Both the position numbers and the translations under genes were made by a program. From positions 1-64,000 of the forward strand of contig VZRR01007848.1 in the NCBI GenBank assembly GCA_013398015.1: a stretch of DNA of 64,000 nucleotides, written 5' to 3'. Shown one piece after another: positions 1-11,865 of the stretch; the stretch's first letter is position 1; each line of letters begins with the position of its first letter. This stretch comes from Oreocharis arfaki. Its lineage: Eukaryota; Chordata; Aves; Passeriformes; Paramythiidae. The notes beneath the pieces were generated by a model. The model saw only the letters and a program-made list of their open reading frames with translations. It did not search any database and was not told the DNA's origin.

Positions 1-1030
1 AGAATACACTGCAACACAGGACACAGGCAAAAGAAGTGTTTGGAAGAGAGCAACTACTGGGGGGGTTGTGAATATCAAAAGAAATTCCTTTTAACCTTCT
101 GAAGACGAGTTCAGATGAAGACAGCACAAATAAACCTCTTTACAGAAGGAATCTGTTTTCCTATGGACAGACACAATTCCTAAAAGTCACACCCAGAAAG
201 TGACAATCTCTTAATTTTTAAACTGCGGCATCACATAAGCTTGCCTATGATATTTACCATTTGCAATGAATGCTCTCCAACCCATGGGTAACAAAGGTGG
301 CTGACAGTGTGCAGCAACCTGAATGCCAGCCTTGGAACATATGTTCTTCCCTGTCATGTAAACCCCTTCTTCACTTCCCAGTAAATGAGGAAATAAAGAA
401 CCACGCATTGAACCTGTCACGTTTCTTACCACATCAAAAACACGTCTTCCACAAACACTACCCATCTGTCACGGCATCATGCCAAACAATGCATGCCTTT
501 TGTGGTCTCAGCTGCTAGCTACGTATATTTACTCCATCGGTTACTGTATCAAAAGCCTCATCTTTGTGTATCTTCAGTAGAACATAAAATGTAACTGTTA
601 TCGAAGAGGTTAAGCAGATCAACCTCCTTTTTGGCATAAAGAAGAAAATCATTATGGAATAAAAATTCCATACTGCAGAAAGCATTCACGCCTGTATCAG
701 GTGAACAACTATGTTTCTGGTGCCTAAAGGGAAAATACACAACTTTTTCTAAGCATGTTTCTTAGACCCATCTTGTTTGTAGAGCACTGAACACAATGTG
801 CTCCCTTATCTGCTTTTCTGACCAGGACATTTCACAACAACCCCTCTTACCCCCTCCCCAGTCCATTTACAGAGGTGACAAAGAACTAAATTTCTGCTCT
901 TAGGTCTCAATAAAAAAGAATGTCTGCTTTCAAACCTTGCCATTTCTTGGAAGAAGGACAGGTACTTTAACTCAGCAATTCTTACTGAGTACTGCATCAT
1001 TCCAAAGGCCGTTGTTAATTACTTAAGGCT
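1..1030. other. Unique AT-rich sequence, no gene recognised
   Basis: Both strands hold only short open frames (at most about 84 codons) with no recognisable domain, no codon pattern and no convincing splice context. No interspersed repeat was recognised. I see nothing functional here. Confidence 0.6.
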
Positions 1031-1100
1031 GGGGTCAGAAACCTGTGGTTTGAAAGCCACATGTGGCTCTTCAGGAGCATGTGTTTTGCTCTTCAATCCT
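1031..1100. mobile_element. Possible remnant of a hAT-type DNA transposon end
   Basis: The segment begins GGGGTCAGAAACCTGTGG and contains the perfect 14-bp palindrome AGCCACATGTGGCT at 1055-1068, followed by CTCTTCAGGAGCATGTG. A GGGGTC-(A/G)-(C/A)AACCTGTGGCTC...AGCCACATGTGGCTCTT arrangement resembles the ends of some non-autonomous hAT elements as I remember them. No matching opposite terminus and no 8-bp target duplication were found, so this is a weak similarity. A chance palindrome is a real alternative. Confidence 0.22.
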
Positions 1101-1418
1101 CTGGCAGCAGCCCACAATTTTCAACAGCACACAAGCACAAAAGGAGGGGGTTTTTTGGCAAGAAAGGGCCTTAATAGCTGTGTAATCAACACAGTTCCAG
1201 AAGTTCTCTTCTGTATCTGTTAAGAACAAATCAAACTTTTGAAAGTCAATTTTGACAAGTAACAGGTTATCTCTAGCCTGCCACTAAGTTTACTAAAGCA
1301 TTGATATGCACACAAAACAAACAACAAAGTAAATCATCATAGCATCAGCTTGATAAAACAGCAAGCAATACCTCCTAAAAAGTAGTAATTCTGCACAGTA
1401 GGGATTTTGTTTTGGTTT

Positions 1419-1433
1419 AAAAAAAAAAAAAAA
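1419..1433. repeat. Poly-A run, 15 bases
   Basis: This is an uninterrupted run of A following TTTGGTTT. It could be the tail of an old retroposed sequence on the plus strand, but no upstream retroposon body was recognised. Confidence 0.9.
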
Positions 1434-1572
1434 TTACCAGCAATCCTAAATGTTCCTTCCCTGATGGCATTATAGACTGGTTTGCAGCAAAGACGCTTCA
1501 GTCCAGATTCAGTCTTTGATGTCTTTTTGTCTTGTACTGAATAGTATTTCTCCAAATAAAAACAAACTTGCT

Positions 1573-1598
1573 ACACACACACACACACATGCACACAC
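1573..1598. repeat. (AC)n microsatellite, interrupted
   Basis: Eight AC units are followed by an ATGC interruption and then three more AC units. It is short and imperfect, so length polymorphism is likely to be modest. Confidence 0.9.
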
Positions 1599-3057
1599 GG
1601 GGAACCAGGTGTTTCCTTCCTCCTATATCTTTCTGGAGGGCAGTTAATGCCTGGAAATTAGTGGAGAATGGAGGGGCCAGAACAGGAGAGAGATACAGTT
1701 TGTAAAAGCTGCCCTCCAACATTGGTACTGCTGTTCAATTCATCCTTGTGATCAATTTGGTTGTCTCTAGAACATCTGCTCACAAGCTGACAAATGATGA
1801 ATCCTGTCTCAGAATCCATAAGCAGAAAAACAGCAGTCTGATAAACAGCTAACAGAAGAAATATATACACCTTTCATAACGAAGACAAATCACTCATTCT
1901 CACTAAGTGCTTCCAACAGGAACCCTAATTCTGTATTTATTTGCAGAGCATATGTACTGTGTCCAAAGCAGTGCATTAGAAAATATCTCCAGCAGCCAAT
2001 TGGTTTGATTACATTACTCTTCCCCTGTGTAACAACAACTCTGAAACAATAACAATATTCAAAGAGTCTCTATGAAACAAAATACTTCAGCAATATTTTG
2101 CACGGTTTAATTTTCTCATTCTTGCTGTGGAGTAGGGGGATTATTGTATTGAACCCTTTTCTCCAAGAAATACTCACAAAATATCAAGGTCACCCAATAA
2201 AGGCTTTCATGCATTTTCTCTTAAACACAGCAGTTATTTTAATTAATAACTCCAAGAATATAATCCAGGATTCTCTTTGGTTTAGATCTGGTCAGCTGAT
2301 TTTCTTGACACCAGGGACACTAGGTAAATTGCATTGCTCTTCCAAGACAAAGAATGGTCTTTTTTAAAGCTAGGATGCTGATGAATTGTTATTTGCCATG
2401 GCCTAAGCAAGCACAGAACACCATATCTATTCCTCCTTCTGTTCTCTCAGGAATGATGAATGGAAAAATGAAGTAAGAAGAGCCAGAGACCAAGCTGAGC
2501 TGAAAAATCTAGCAGATATAAACAGGATAGTTTTAATCAAACTGAAAAAAACCAGTCCTATATTATTCTTCTAGTTCTGTCCTCTGATTGCGAGCATAGA
2601 GCATGGGAAATACTGCACTGCATTTCTTTGTCTGGAAATGGTTGAAAATACCACGAATGATCACCCTTCACATTCTGAGACACAAAAAAAGGACTCCTTT
2701 AACAAAGGCAGTTTAAACCCTGACTTATGAGTTATGACATGCTTGTAAAGTCAACACAGATGCTGGAGTGCACACAGATTCATTAGTTTGCAAGTGCAAA
2801 GTAATATTTACCTCCCTTGGAGTAGCTGGATGACTTATATCCTACCACCTAATACCCACACCATAAATATTCCACACCGTAATATTTACTCATAGATCAT
2901 GGATAATAGAAAGTAATTATTAGATATGCAAGTTTTCATGAATTTAACAGGAATATTTATAAGATCCAATTAGCTGTTTCCCACAAGATGGATTGCACAG
3001 TCCACTAAGAGTATGCATCCCTCTAATTTTAGCACGGATTCAGACAGACATGAGTTC

Positions 3058-3927
3058 AGCGTGCCACTAAGATGGACCTGGAGAACCTCGAAGAGTGGAC
3101 CAATGTCAGCTGCATGATAGGGCCTGCACACGGGTCAGGGGGCAACCTCTAGTATAAACACAGGCTGGAGGAGGAAGAGATTGAGAGCAGCCCTGCACAG
3201 AAGTTCTTGGTGGTGCTGGTGGATAGAAAACTGAGCATGAGCCAGCAAGGTGCACCAGAAGCCCAGAAAGTCGACCTGAGCGGCATCACCAGCTGCGTGG
3301 GCAGTAGGTTGAGGGAGGTGATTCTGCCCCTCTGCTCTGCTCTGCTCTGCTCTGCTCTGCTCTGCTCTGCTTTGCTCTGCTCTGGTGAGATTCCACCTAC
3401 AGTACTGTGTCCTATGCTGGAACCCTCAGCACAGGAAAGACATGAACCTGATGAAGAAATTCCAGAGGTGAACCCCAAAAAAATCAGAAAATTACCAGAA
3501 TCACCTGGTAAAGGCCTCCCACAGTGAAAGAAGCTGAGAGAACTGTAGTTGTTCCGTGTGGAGAATAAAATGCCCCGGGGATACCTTATTGCAACCTTGC
3601 AATACTTAAAGGGAGTTTAAAAGAAAGATGGGGAAAGGCTTCTCAGTAAAGCCTGTAGTGATAGGACAACGGTTTTTAATGACGAAAAAAAAAGGCAGAT
3701 TCAGACTAGGTAAAGGAAGAAATTATTTACAAAGAGGGTAGTGAAACACCAGGAGAGGTTGCCCAGAGAGGGTGTGGATACCACATCCCTGGAAACATTC
3801 AAGGTCAGGTCAGATGGGGCTCTGAGCAACTTGACCTAGTTGAAAATGTCCCTGACCATTGCAGGGCACTTGGAGCAGATAACCTTTGAAGGCCCCTTGC
3901 AATCCCAACCATTCCATAATTCTATGA
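3058..3927 (+). mobile_element. CR1 LINE, 5'-truncated 3' fragment
   Basis: This is the 3' part of a CR1 non-LTR retrotransposon in sense orientation. It starts within the C-terminal part of the reverse transcriptase ORF (a degenerate version of the GACCTGGA...GACCAATG segment near 3070-3105) and runs through the TGAGCCAGCAA and GGGAGGTGATTCTGCCCCTCT segments. It ends in the characteristic CR1 3' region (GAGGTTGCCCAGAGAGGGTG, CATCCCTGGAAACATTC) and the tail CCATTCCATAATTCTATGA. Internal deletions and many substitutions mean no open reading frame survives, although short frames persist on both strands at 3149-3527. Truncation at the 5' end is the normal outcome of target-primed reverse transcription. 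The element is dead. It differs in sequence from the copies at 29.5 kb and 53 kb and probably belongs to another CR1 subfamily. Confidence 0.9.
3330..3384 (+). repeat. (CTCTG)11 pentanucleotide microsatellite inside CR1
   Basis: Eleven tandem CTCTG units occur with one substitution (CTTTG at 3370-3374). The array lies where CR1 elements normally carry a short CTCTACTCTGCTCTGG-like segment, so it most likely arose by expansion of that seed after insertion. The array keeps several frames open and explains the repetitive short ORFs on both strands here. Confidence 0.95.
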
Positions 3928-6187
3928 GAGCAGACAGATCACTGCTCAGCAGACTGGTGATGTTGTGTAGCAGGCCTGCAGTCTCTGGGAGGCAATGATC
4001 TGCTTTGATCCAGTGTCTCTGCTTCAGAGGATAAAAGGATAAAATACTGCAAGCACCAGTTTGTTCATGCTGGATAGGCAAGTTCCTGCTGTGGTCAGAA
4101 ATGCCTTCCAAGATATGATCTCTCAAACACACACCCAGCATGGAGGAGCAGAAGATGCAAATTTTGTCACCAGTATCAAGAACTGCGTTTCTGTTCGTGT
4201 CTTCACTAAAGTAAGTGACTATACTGTAATGGCATGAGCCCTGACACTTCTTGAGACATGGGACTATGAAATATTCAAACTTCTTAGCAGCTGTACCAAT
4301 TTAGAATTGATACAGAAGTGGTTAGAAGCAACACAAAATTGTATCAAGGAGTTCCTCAAACCCAGTGACAAAACAAGTAAAGGTCTCCTATAAGCTGACA
4401 TACCTTAGTAAATACAAGAACTAAGTTGGTCTTCTTCATCCATGAAGACAGTTACCAACTCACAGGAGCTACCATTTCTTTTTAAATAATCCTAAGTACT
4501 GCCCATAGTCTACTGCAAAGAAGTCAAGACACGAATAAACTTAGCTACCACTTTCCTGATCCAAGTAAGTGCTTTTAAAGCCAGAGAGGAAAGCTGTTCA
4601 GTGAGTTGCACCTTTGTATTCAGTATTTGGGATAAATGTAGTCTGTGAATAAAAAGCAGAATTCAAGGACATCTCTTGCAGCTTCATCTAAACCCACCAA
4701 CCCACTTCAGAGGTACTTCTAGAAACATGTCAGCAGTTGGTTAACTTTCAACAAACTTGGCTGTAACACAATATATGTAGGCATGCAAATAGTAAACCTG
4801 TTATTCCTGTTGTGACGGGAGTCACTTCTGCAAGTTGGGCATGCAATTTTATACAATTGTGTTCCAAAATCCTAACAGAATTGGAGTTTAGATGGCCGAG
4901 CAGTTAGATGCATTTAAAAAGAGTTCAGCACAAAAGGAAACCATGAAATTGTTCACAGTCTGCCTGTATATTTTAGCATTGATTAGTACCAACCATAGTT
5001 CAGTGCTCTTCCACAGCAACTTGAACATGACTTACTGAAGTTAATTCAAAGTTACTAAAACAGATGTGTGTAGTGCTGCATAGTTACAGAGTTCTCTCTA
5101 ATTACAATTACAACTGAAATTTTCATTCCAGAGATGATGCTATGCTAAGATGGCATTGTTGCTCTGCTTCTCTTCCCACCCCAATATCCTGTTTATTCTT
5201 AGTCCTCAAATAAAATGGTTTCAAGGTTGTTCTGGTTTTTCTCTTTCATGAGGTTAATATGGATTTTCCTCCAAGAATTTCTTGCACACTAATAAATTTC
5301 TCCAAACTAAAAATTACTGCGAATGGAAAATAGGACTTCTACAGAACAATTCAATAATAAAATGTTTAAGAATTCCTGGAAGAACATAAGCTGGTTTTAT
5401 TTATTTTCTTAAACAGGGAACTTCAAGGTTGGTTTTGGTTTTTTTTAAAGACAGAAACACTACTCCCTTTAGTAAAGTACAACAACAGGACAATGCTACT
5501 ACTTAGGCTTTGGCTGTGCTTTAAACACAAACAGGAAATAAAATAGACTTATTTTGCCTTTCTCCTACTTCACTACATTTGTTACCACATTTCACTATGG
5601 TGGGATTCTGCTCCTGTGCTCACTGTGCCACAAAGGCGCCTGAAGTCATTACTCACTCTGTTAATCACTAATATGAATGGGGAAGAAGGGCCAGAACATT
5701 TTCACATTACAATCTCATATTGCTCAAGGGGAAATAGATAATCCAAGTGTTGAAAGAGGATGAAATATAAAATGCCTTCTTTATAAACTTAAAGGTAAAG
5801 CTGTCACTTGTTTCTAAGCCTTAGCTACCCTTGCAGACTGCATTATCCATAGTCCATTGTACTTCCATAGCACTTGCTACTATTTCCATCATTTTCCAAA
5901 GCCTATAAATATAAGAAAGTACTTAAATACAATTGTGTCAAATTTAAGCACAGTGGTTTCCCCGAGTTTAACATCATTGCTCACACAAGTCCAAGCAGTA
6001 AAGTTTGACCACAAGAAGCCAGTTCAGTTACGAGTACAGAATGTGTTTATTTTCTACACACTGCAGCAATATGAAGAGCTTCTTCCTCTTTGTCTTCCAA
6101 ATAAACAAGCTAAAGGAAAATGTTGTAATGGTAAAAGCACTGAGGTAAAAATGCTTGCATCTTCATTCCATACATTTACAGCGCAGT
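3928..6187. other. Unique AT-rich sequence, no gene recognised
   Basis: No repeat family, RNA gene or exon was recognised. The start of the longest open frame of the window (plus strand, 5857-6354, 165 codons) lies in this interval. It has no recognisable domain and is treated as chance. Confidence 0.6.
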
Positions 6188-6311
6188 TTTCTTGCCTCCT
6201 GTGTAGCCCAGTAGCTCTGTTTTCATCTCTTCTACTGGGCAATGTAAACTGTGCAGTTCAATACCCCTGTTTTAGGGACAGAATTTTCACAGCTGTCCAG
6301 GAGGCAAGAAA
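6188..6311. repeat. Inverted repeat with perfect 14-bp arms enclosing a second 9-bp hairpin
   Basis: TTTCTTGCCTCCTG at 6188-6201 is perfectly complementary to CAGGAGGCAAGAAA at 6298-6311. Inside this lies a second perfect stem, GCCCAGTAG (6206-6214) with CTACTGGGC (6232-6240), around a 17-base loop. Plus-strand RNA would therefore form a stem of 14 bp, a 9-bp apical hairpin and a less ordered arm of about 57 bases. No flanking target duplication was seen, so a MITE is not supported by termini. The structure overlaps the 165-codon open frame at 5857-6354. Candidate explanations are a structured RNA, an inverted duplication or chance. Confidence 0.8.
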
Positions 6312-9300
6312 TGACATTTATTTTACAATAAGGGAAACTTATATATTTCATTAATTTCATTCAGGGAGAATTGAGAACAGATCCGCATGTTCCTGCAGGA
6401 CAAGACCAAGACCTATGCCCACTACCTTTCAGAATAAACACACCAAACTAATCTATAAACTCACAGCTTAAACCATGCTGCTCACACATGGAGAGCCTCA
6501 AGTTCCTGGCAGACAATACAGCCATCCATTTTCACTGTAACTCACAGAAAACCCTAATTGTTACCAGCAATGTTTTCCTCCTTTTATTGTGTAGCCAAAA
6601 GTTGCTCCTTCAGTACAAATTAATAGCACACTTGGGACAGGAAGGCCTTTAGGAGACCATTACAGGATTTCAACATCATTTATGTCATCACCATGTGGCG
6701 CCTCCTTCACAAAAGGGTAGGGCAGCAGGTTGTGCCCGTGTGCTTGGAAGACTGTAATGCTGCAGATTTCATTTGTATACCCAGACAGAGGAAACACTTG
6801 CCTTTACTGGCTTTAAAAAAGGTCAGTGTTTGATTTAATAAATTCCCTGCCAAGAAAGCAGACTCCACTCTCAAAGGTTTAACACTAGTACTCACTGGGT
6901 GGCTGGGTGTCTCAGAGCATTGCTAGCAAGCTACAAAGGCTTTAACATCTGTGGATTTCCCCAGTTTGAAACCAGCCCAATTCAGCTGTTTCTATACTTA
7001 GCAGTCTCTGTAAATACATGAGAGATGAGTTTGGCAAGCCTCTGTTCCAGCTCTGCATTACAAACTCATCACAGTGTCCTATAAATTCAAAGGTTAAAAA
7101 TCCACCTATGGGGAAACTCACATTTTAAATTCAAGTTAATAAACCTGTCTTCCTTGTCTCATAAAACATATTGTAGATCTGCTGCTTAATATCCAAACCT
7201 TTGCCTGTTCAAGCAGTCCTACTGACTTACTTCAGAGAAACCACTCATGTCGGTTCAGTCATACAAATGCTAAAACATTTGCATGATTAGGCTAAAGTAA
7301 CTAAATGTGAAGCAGACTGTCAAAACAATAATTTAAAACTTAAGTGCATAACACTGTATGCAACTGTATATAAAGCTGAAAGAAAAGCCTTACAATCTCA
7401 AAAAAAAAATCTAATAAATACTATAGCAATAATAAGAATAGCAACTACAAAAATGCAGTACTTTCTAATTTCAGAACATCACAGTGACAACAAATCATAC
7501 TGATCAGAGACGGCACCTTTTTGTGGTAGGTATTTGTTCCTAAGTCCTTTTAATGGATGGGTTACAGTGTTACTTTTTTCCAAGCAGCTTATGGCCCATA
7601 CTCAGGTATTCCAATTATGCACAGATGCTATCCTTTTGTTCCTGCCCTCATGAATCTTGAAATCAAATAACTAATAAATAATGTATTTATTACAGTAGCA
7701 GTGTTGTATTCACTCAGATCCACCTAAAAAAGCAACAAAACTCAGAACCAAATACGTGTGTTCATTTAATCTCCATAAATATTTTTTTCAAGTGTTATTT
7801 CCTCAGTAATGCTTCATGTCCTGAGGATGATTCATCACCCTCCAAAAAAAGTAAAAATCAAGACAGACTTTACCAATGAAAAACAACGACATTCTGTATG
7901 TACTCAAATATCATTGCACTGATGCAGTGTTTTAACACTGCTCTCTGTGCCACATCTGTTACGAGACATGGCTCCCGGTTGTCTGTCCTAACAGTCAGGC
8001 TGTTACCAGCATGCAAGATGTGTGTGCTCCCTCTGTTGGCTACCTTGTTCTTTGGTAGCAAAAGGAAAACAATTTTACTGGGAGGGAATACTATTTTAAG
8101 TTTTTGGCTAGGACATGAAAAAATATCTCCTATGAAATGGAGAATGAATTTAGAAAGAGAGAAAACACACAAACAACTAAATGTCTGAACTTCACTCAGC
8201 ACTTGACCAGGCCTTAAATTCTGCAGGCATAAATATCTGCTCTCAGAGTTTTCTCTTTCTAATGAATTAGTGACACATATTTCTAAAACCATCAGGTTCA
8301 AGCATGCAAAAAAGTATTTAGATGTCAAATTATTGGTGTATCAAAGTACAAAAACCACAGTGAAATACTATGCAGCTGCTTATTTGCTTGCAAATGCCAG
8401 AGTTAAGCCACAAAAGCAGATTTGGAAAAATACTGGACTATCTATGCATATTCATAGTATGCCATACCAAGAAACCTAAATCAAAGTTTCTACAACAAAT
8501 GTCTTTTTAAAAGGTTTTAAAATAATTCATACTTAATAGAAGTGAATGCCAACAGCTATTTCGTTCAGCAACAAAAATCAAGAAATTATTCTGGCTTGGT
8601 AATTATGAAGATTCAAAGTGGTCATATTGATCATAATACTGCCTCCACTTTTGAAACAGGTAATTAACTTGTTTGATGTCAGCAGTTCAGACCTCTTTGC
8701 TCAGTAACACCATCAAGCAACTGTATCTCAAGCACACCAGAAATGCAGGCACATCTCCTGCCGAGAGCCTTCGCCCAGGAGCTTCTGAACCCACCACAGC
8801 TCTCTGGCAGGGGAAAAATAATAAAACAGGGAAAGACTACAATGTAAACAGGGCTCTCCTGCAAGGCCACAATTTGCTAAACAAAAACATATTAGGTAAC
8901 GACAAGGCTTAGTAAGCCAGTGACTTACTAGTCAACACAGGGGTGTGTGGCTGGCTGGAATTCCCGAATCAGATTGTCTGCCAGACAGTCAATTCCATTA
9001 CATTTCTTTGATAAAACCTGCAAAATCTACAGACAGCTATCCTCCTGCAAACGTCTGGCAGGACATCCAGCAATCAGATCTGTGCGGTCCCAGGAGCAGA
9101 GGTCTATTCTCTCTTAGCTTTCTAGCTGGTTTCATTGTGACTTCTTTGTTTCTCTCACCCACGGTAAACTGAACGCCAGGCTGCAGAGCTGCACTGGGTT
9201 ACCAGTTGACATCCTTGACAGAAAAACAAAGGTGCCGCTTAGACCATTATTGCAACGTTGTACTTCAAGTGTCAATAGCTTTAAGGCTTCCTACCTTATA

Positions 9301-10085
9301 TTATCAGCTCAGTCATCATTAGGTATTGTGGCTGCTGTACTCAATACTGTCTAAAATACAGCAAAACCAAGCCATGGTTTTTGCCTGCTGAGGAACTGGT
9401 GTGTACAGAGCATTGCTGAGGAGTGGATATGAAATACAAACATACTTTTCTCTTGACAGCAATGAAGTGAAGATACTTTGGTCTTTGTATTGAACAAAAA
9501 ATGTTACTACATCCCAGCTAAGATTAATGGTTAGAAAAGCTTGTCCTCACTCTGTAACCTGCAGAGATAAAGATCATGCATGCCCTTGACACTAATCAAG
9601 TTAAGGTATTCTCTCACCTTTCCTCCCCCACNGGAAATAAAGTACTGTATTCTGTTTCATCCTGATTATTCCTATGGGAATATTCTTCTGCCTCCGTCAG
9701 GACTCAGAAAATAGCAGCTGCATAATTTTTGCTCTGTGGGGCCCAAGCTTGGGTTGCTAGGGGTAAAATCCTCATATCTGCTCAACTCTTTACATACCAA
9801 AATGGATAGGGGTTCTCTTTAGAAGAACTTTCTCTGGCAGAGGATATACCTCAAGGGCCATAGAAAGCATCTCTGTAACTTCTCTTTTAAAAGTGTTCTG
9901 CCTGTGGCACTGAGGAACCTTACAGGAATCCAGGCTGAGGGCACAAAGTGGACATGTCTCTATTGAAAAGATTTTGGGGAATGATGGCAGAAGACAAGAA
10001 AAACCCTAAACCCCAATACCCTGGGACTAGAACAACAAATAGGTTGTAACTGCCACTTACTTCTACCTTCTCCTCAGCTCTGAGT
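6312..10085. other. Unique sequence, no gene recognised
   Basis: The interval holds a 152-codon minus-strand open frame (7870-8328) and several shorter ones, none with a recognisable domain. Small palindromes are present: TAATAAATA/TATTTATTA at 7672-7692, GCAGTGTT/AACACTGC at 7924-7941, a nested TGGAATT/AATTCCA hairpin at 8956-8997, and CCCAAGCTTGGG at 9742-9753. These are at or near the level expected by chance. No interspersed repeat was recognised. Confidence 0.55.
9632..9632. other. Single ambiguous base (N)
   Basis: One N lies after a C-rich stretch (TCCTCCCCCAC). It looks like an unresolved base call, not an assembly gap. Confidence 0.95.
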
Positions 10086-10128
10086 TTCTTGAAGAAACTT
10101 CTTGAACATCTGCATATTTCTTGAAGAA
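10086..10128. promoter_or_regulatory. Cluster of heat-shock-element-like motifs
   Basis: GAAACTTCTTGAA at 10094-10106 is an exact alternating GAA-nn-TTC-nn-GAA trimer, the arrangement bound by heat-shock factor trimers. It is preceded by TTCTTGAA at 10086-10093, and the word TTTCTTGAAGAAAC recurs at 10117-10130. The motif match is seen directly in the sequence. No promoter or transcript start was recognised nearby, so regulatory function is only a possibility, and a local TTTCTTGAAGAAAC duplication would explain part of the clustering. Confidence 0.25.
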
Positions 10129-10767
10129 ACATAAGCACAGCATTAATATTAATACTGAGCACTTCAGACAACAAATACCAAAAGTAAACACAGCCATCTA
10201 GGCATCCACCCATGCTATATACCATATTGACTAGTTTCTAGCTACCAAGATAGAAAAAGATCTCAAAGAGTTTGCCAGTTAAGAGAGCAGTCCATCAAAT
10301 ATGCAGAAAAATAGCATACAGATAACATGTATGACAGTCATTTTGAACCTGGGATTCAAATTATTATTCTTCAAATTACATTAGCCAGCAAATAGCTGCC
10401 CTCCATCAATTCCTGTCTTTTATTAAAGAACTGACACAATACAGCAACATTGCTTTGAATAGGAAAGAGGATATGAGAAGGTCAAATGTAGCTGTGTAGG
10501 GGTTATTCTCCACGGAGTTGTAATAAGGAGCATCAATGTGCTTGTTTCCAAAGATTAATGAAACCAAATGTGATTAGGTACTTACAACCATGGCTTAAAG
10601 CATATCTAAAAGGAAGGGTAGAAACATGGGTCCAGTGACAATTGTACTTTTCAGAAAACACATACACCGTGAATTCTTAGGACTCTTTCGCCCAAAACAA
10701 GTAGCAGTCTGTGGTACTGCTGATCCACCTGTGACTAAATACAAAGGAAGTGCCTCTCAAGGAATTA

Positions 10768-10798
10768 ATGTACATTGAATCATGCATGTACATTGAAT
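10768..10798. repeat. Tandem duplication, 18-base period, 1.7 copies
   Basis: ATGTACATTGAAT occurs at 10768-10780 and again at 10786-10798, separated by CATGC. This is a small local tandem duplication in unique sequence. Confidence 0.85.
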
Positions 10799-11802
10799 TA
10801 AATAACAGAAAGAATAGAAAAAACATTTTCTCTCAAAGCAGGGTAAATAAATTATTGAAAAGAAGATTTTTTTAAAACAACTCTGCTGAAGAGGGAGGTT
10901 TCTGTAGTGATCTCTGCAGTATAATGAGTGGAATTACTGAGAGAGAATGTCAGTCGTATTTTGGCTCAAACATAAACAGCAAAGATAGTTGCTGATACAT
11001 CTGCAAAGCCCATTATCCTTTAGAAAAGAAACTTATTTAAATTTTGAAATTCAAAATAGAAAAATCCAGAATGCTTTAAACTGAAATGCACATATATATA
11101 GCTTACCTCAACATACATTTTGAAACTGACAAGATAAGTAGACCAGCTTTTGATATAATGTATTCATATTGGTTCTAGTCACTAACCAATTACCATGAAG
11201 TACTCTGAGATGCCAAAAAAAAAAAAAATCTGAAAGGTGCTATATAAAATTTGCTTTAAATTCCACACATACCTACCATTAAGGTTTAAGTTCCCTGAAC
11301 TTAACTTTTCTAAAAAAAATTCTTACATTATGAAACAAATGACAGTACAAATACATCTATCAATAAGAAATCTATCATGTCGTAAGAAACATTTGCATAA
11401 TGGGCAACAGGAGAGAAGAGGGTACTCAGCTCATAATCTGCATCTGCCCCTAAGATACTGGCCTGCTTTAATACAGCAGCACGGAGAAGCCTTACTGCCG
11501 AACAGCATTCCTCTGACTTGGAGAGCATACCTGTGCATATCTTTAGTATCTCAAAATCTAGCATAGGCAAACATAGCTTTGCAAATACTAGAATCATCGG
11601 CAGTTAACAAATATATAATATACAATAAATATCACTGTACAAATGGAAGTCACTCTAAAAGGGCATTTCAGTTTTAACTACAGTTAAAAATACAAAAACA
11701 GGATCACAGAGTAAGTCACCCCTCAAGCTCTAAAAAGTTTATTTGTCCTCTGATAGCTATCAAGTGATTATATATCTGAAACACTTTTTCCTAACCATAC
11801 TG

Positions 11803-11865
11803 CAAAAAATAAAACAAAAAACAAACAAAACACCAAGCAACAACAACAACAAAAACTAAACAAAC
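11803..11865. repeat. A-rich low-complexity block with (CAA)n
   Basis: The plus strand is almost purely A with periodic C. It includes AAAC-type units and four consecutive CAA units near 11838-11851. It is typical vertebrate low-complexity DNA. Confidence 0.9.

Larger units (their letters stand above)
1101..3057. other. Unique sequence with small simple repeats, no gene recognised
   Basis: The interval is AT-rich and contains a 15-base A run (1419-1433) and a short AC microsatellite. Its open frames, up to 89 codons at 2098-2367, have no recognisable domain. An 8-bp inverted repeat (TAAATATT/AATATTTA, 2864-2888) is of the size expected by chance. Nothing else was recognised. Confidence 0.6.

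Noticed and set aside
5857..6354. Longest open frame (165 codons, plus strand)
   Set aside because: There is no recognisable domain, the protein is Phe/Tyr/Cys-rich as expected from AT-rich random sequence, and no splice or promoter context was seen. A frame of this length can occur by chance in 128 kb of strand.
7924..7941. Small hairpins with 8-9-bp arms (also 2864-2888, 7672-7692, 11041-11057, 11672-11689, 27345-27364, 46555-46571)
   Set aside because: Eight-base stems with short loops are expected several times per window, more so in AT-rich DNA.
7870..8328. 152-codon minus-strand open frame
   Set aside because: No domain or family resemblance was seen, and it overlaps another open frame on the opposite strand. 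It is treated as chance.
8956..8997. Nested TGGAATT and TGTCTG hairpin
   Set aside because: The two stems are separated by an asymmetric internal loop of 12 versus 3 bases, so the fold is weak. It is kept only as a note.
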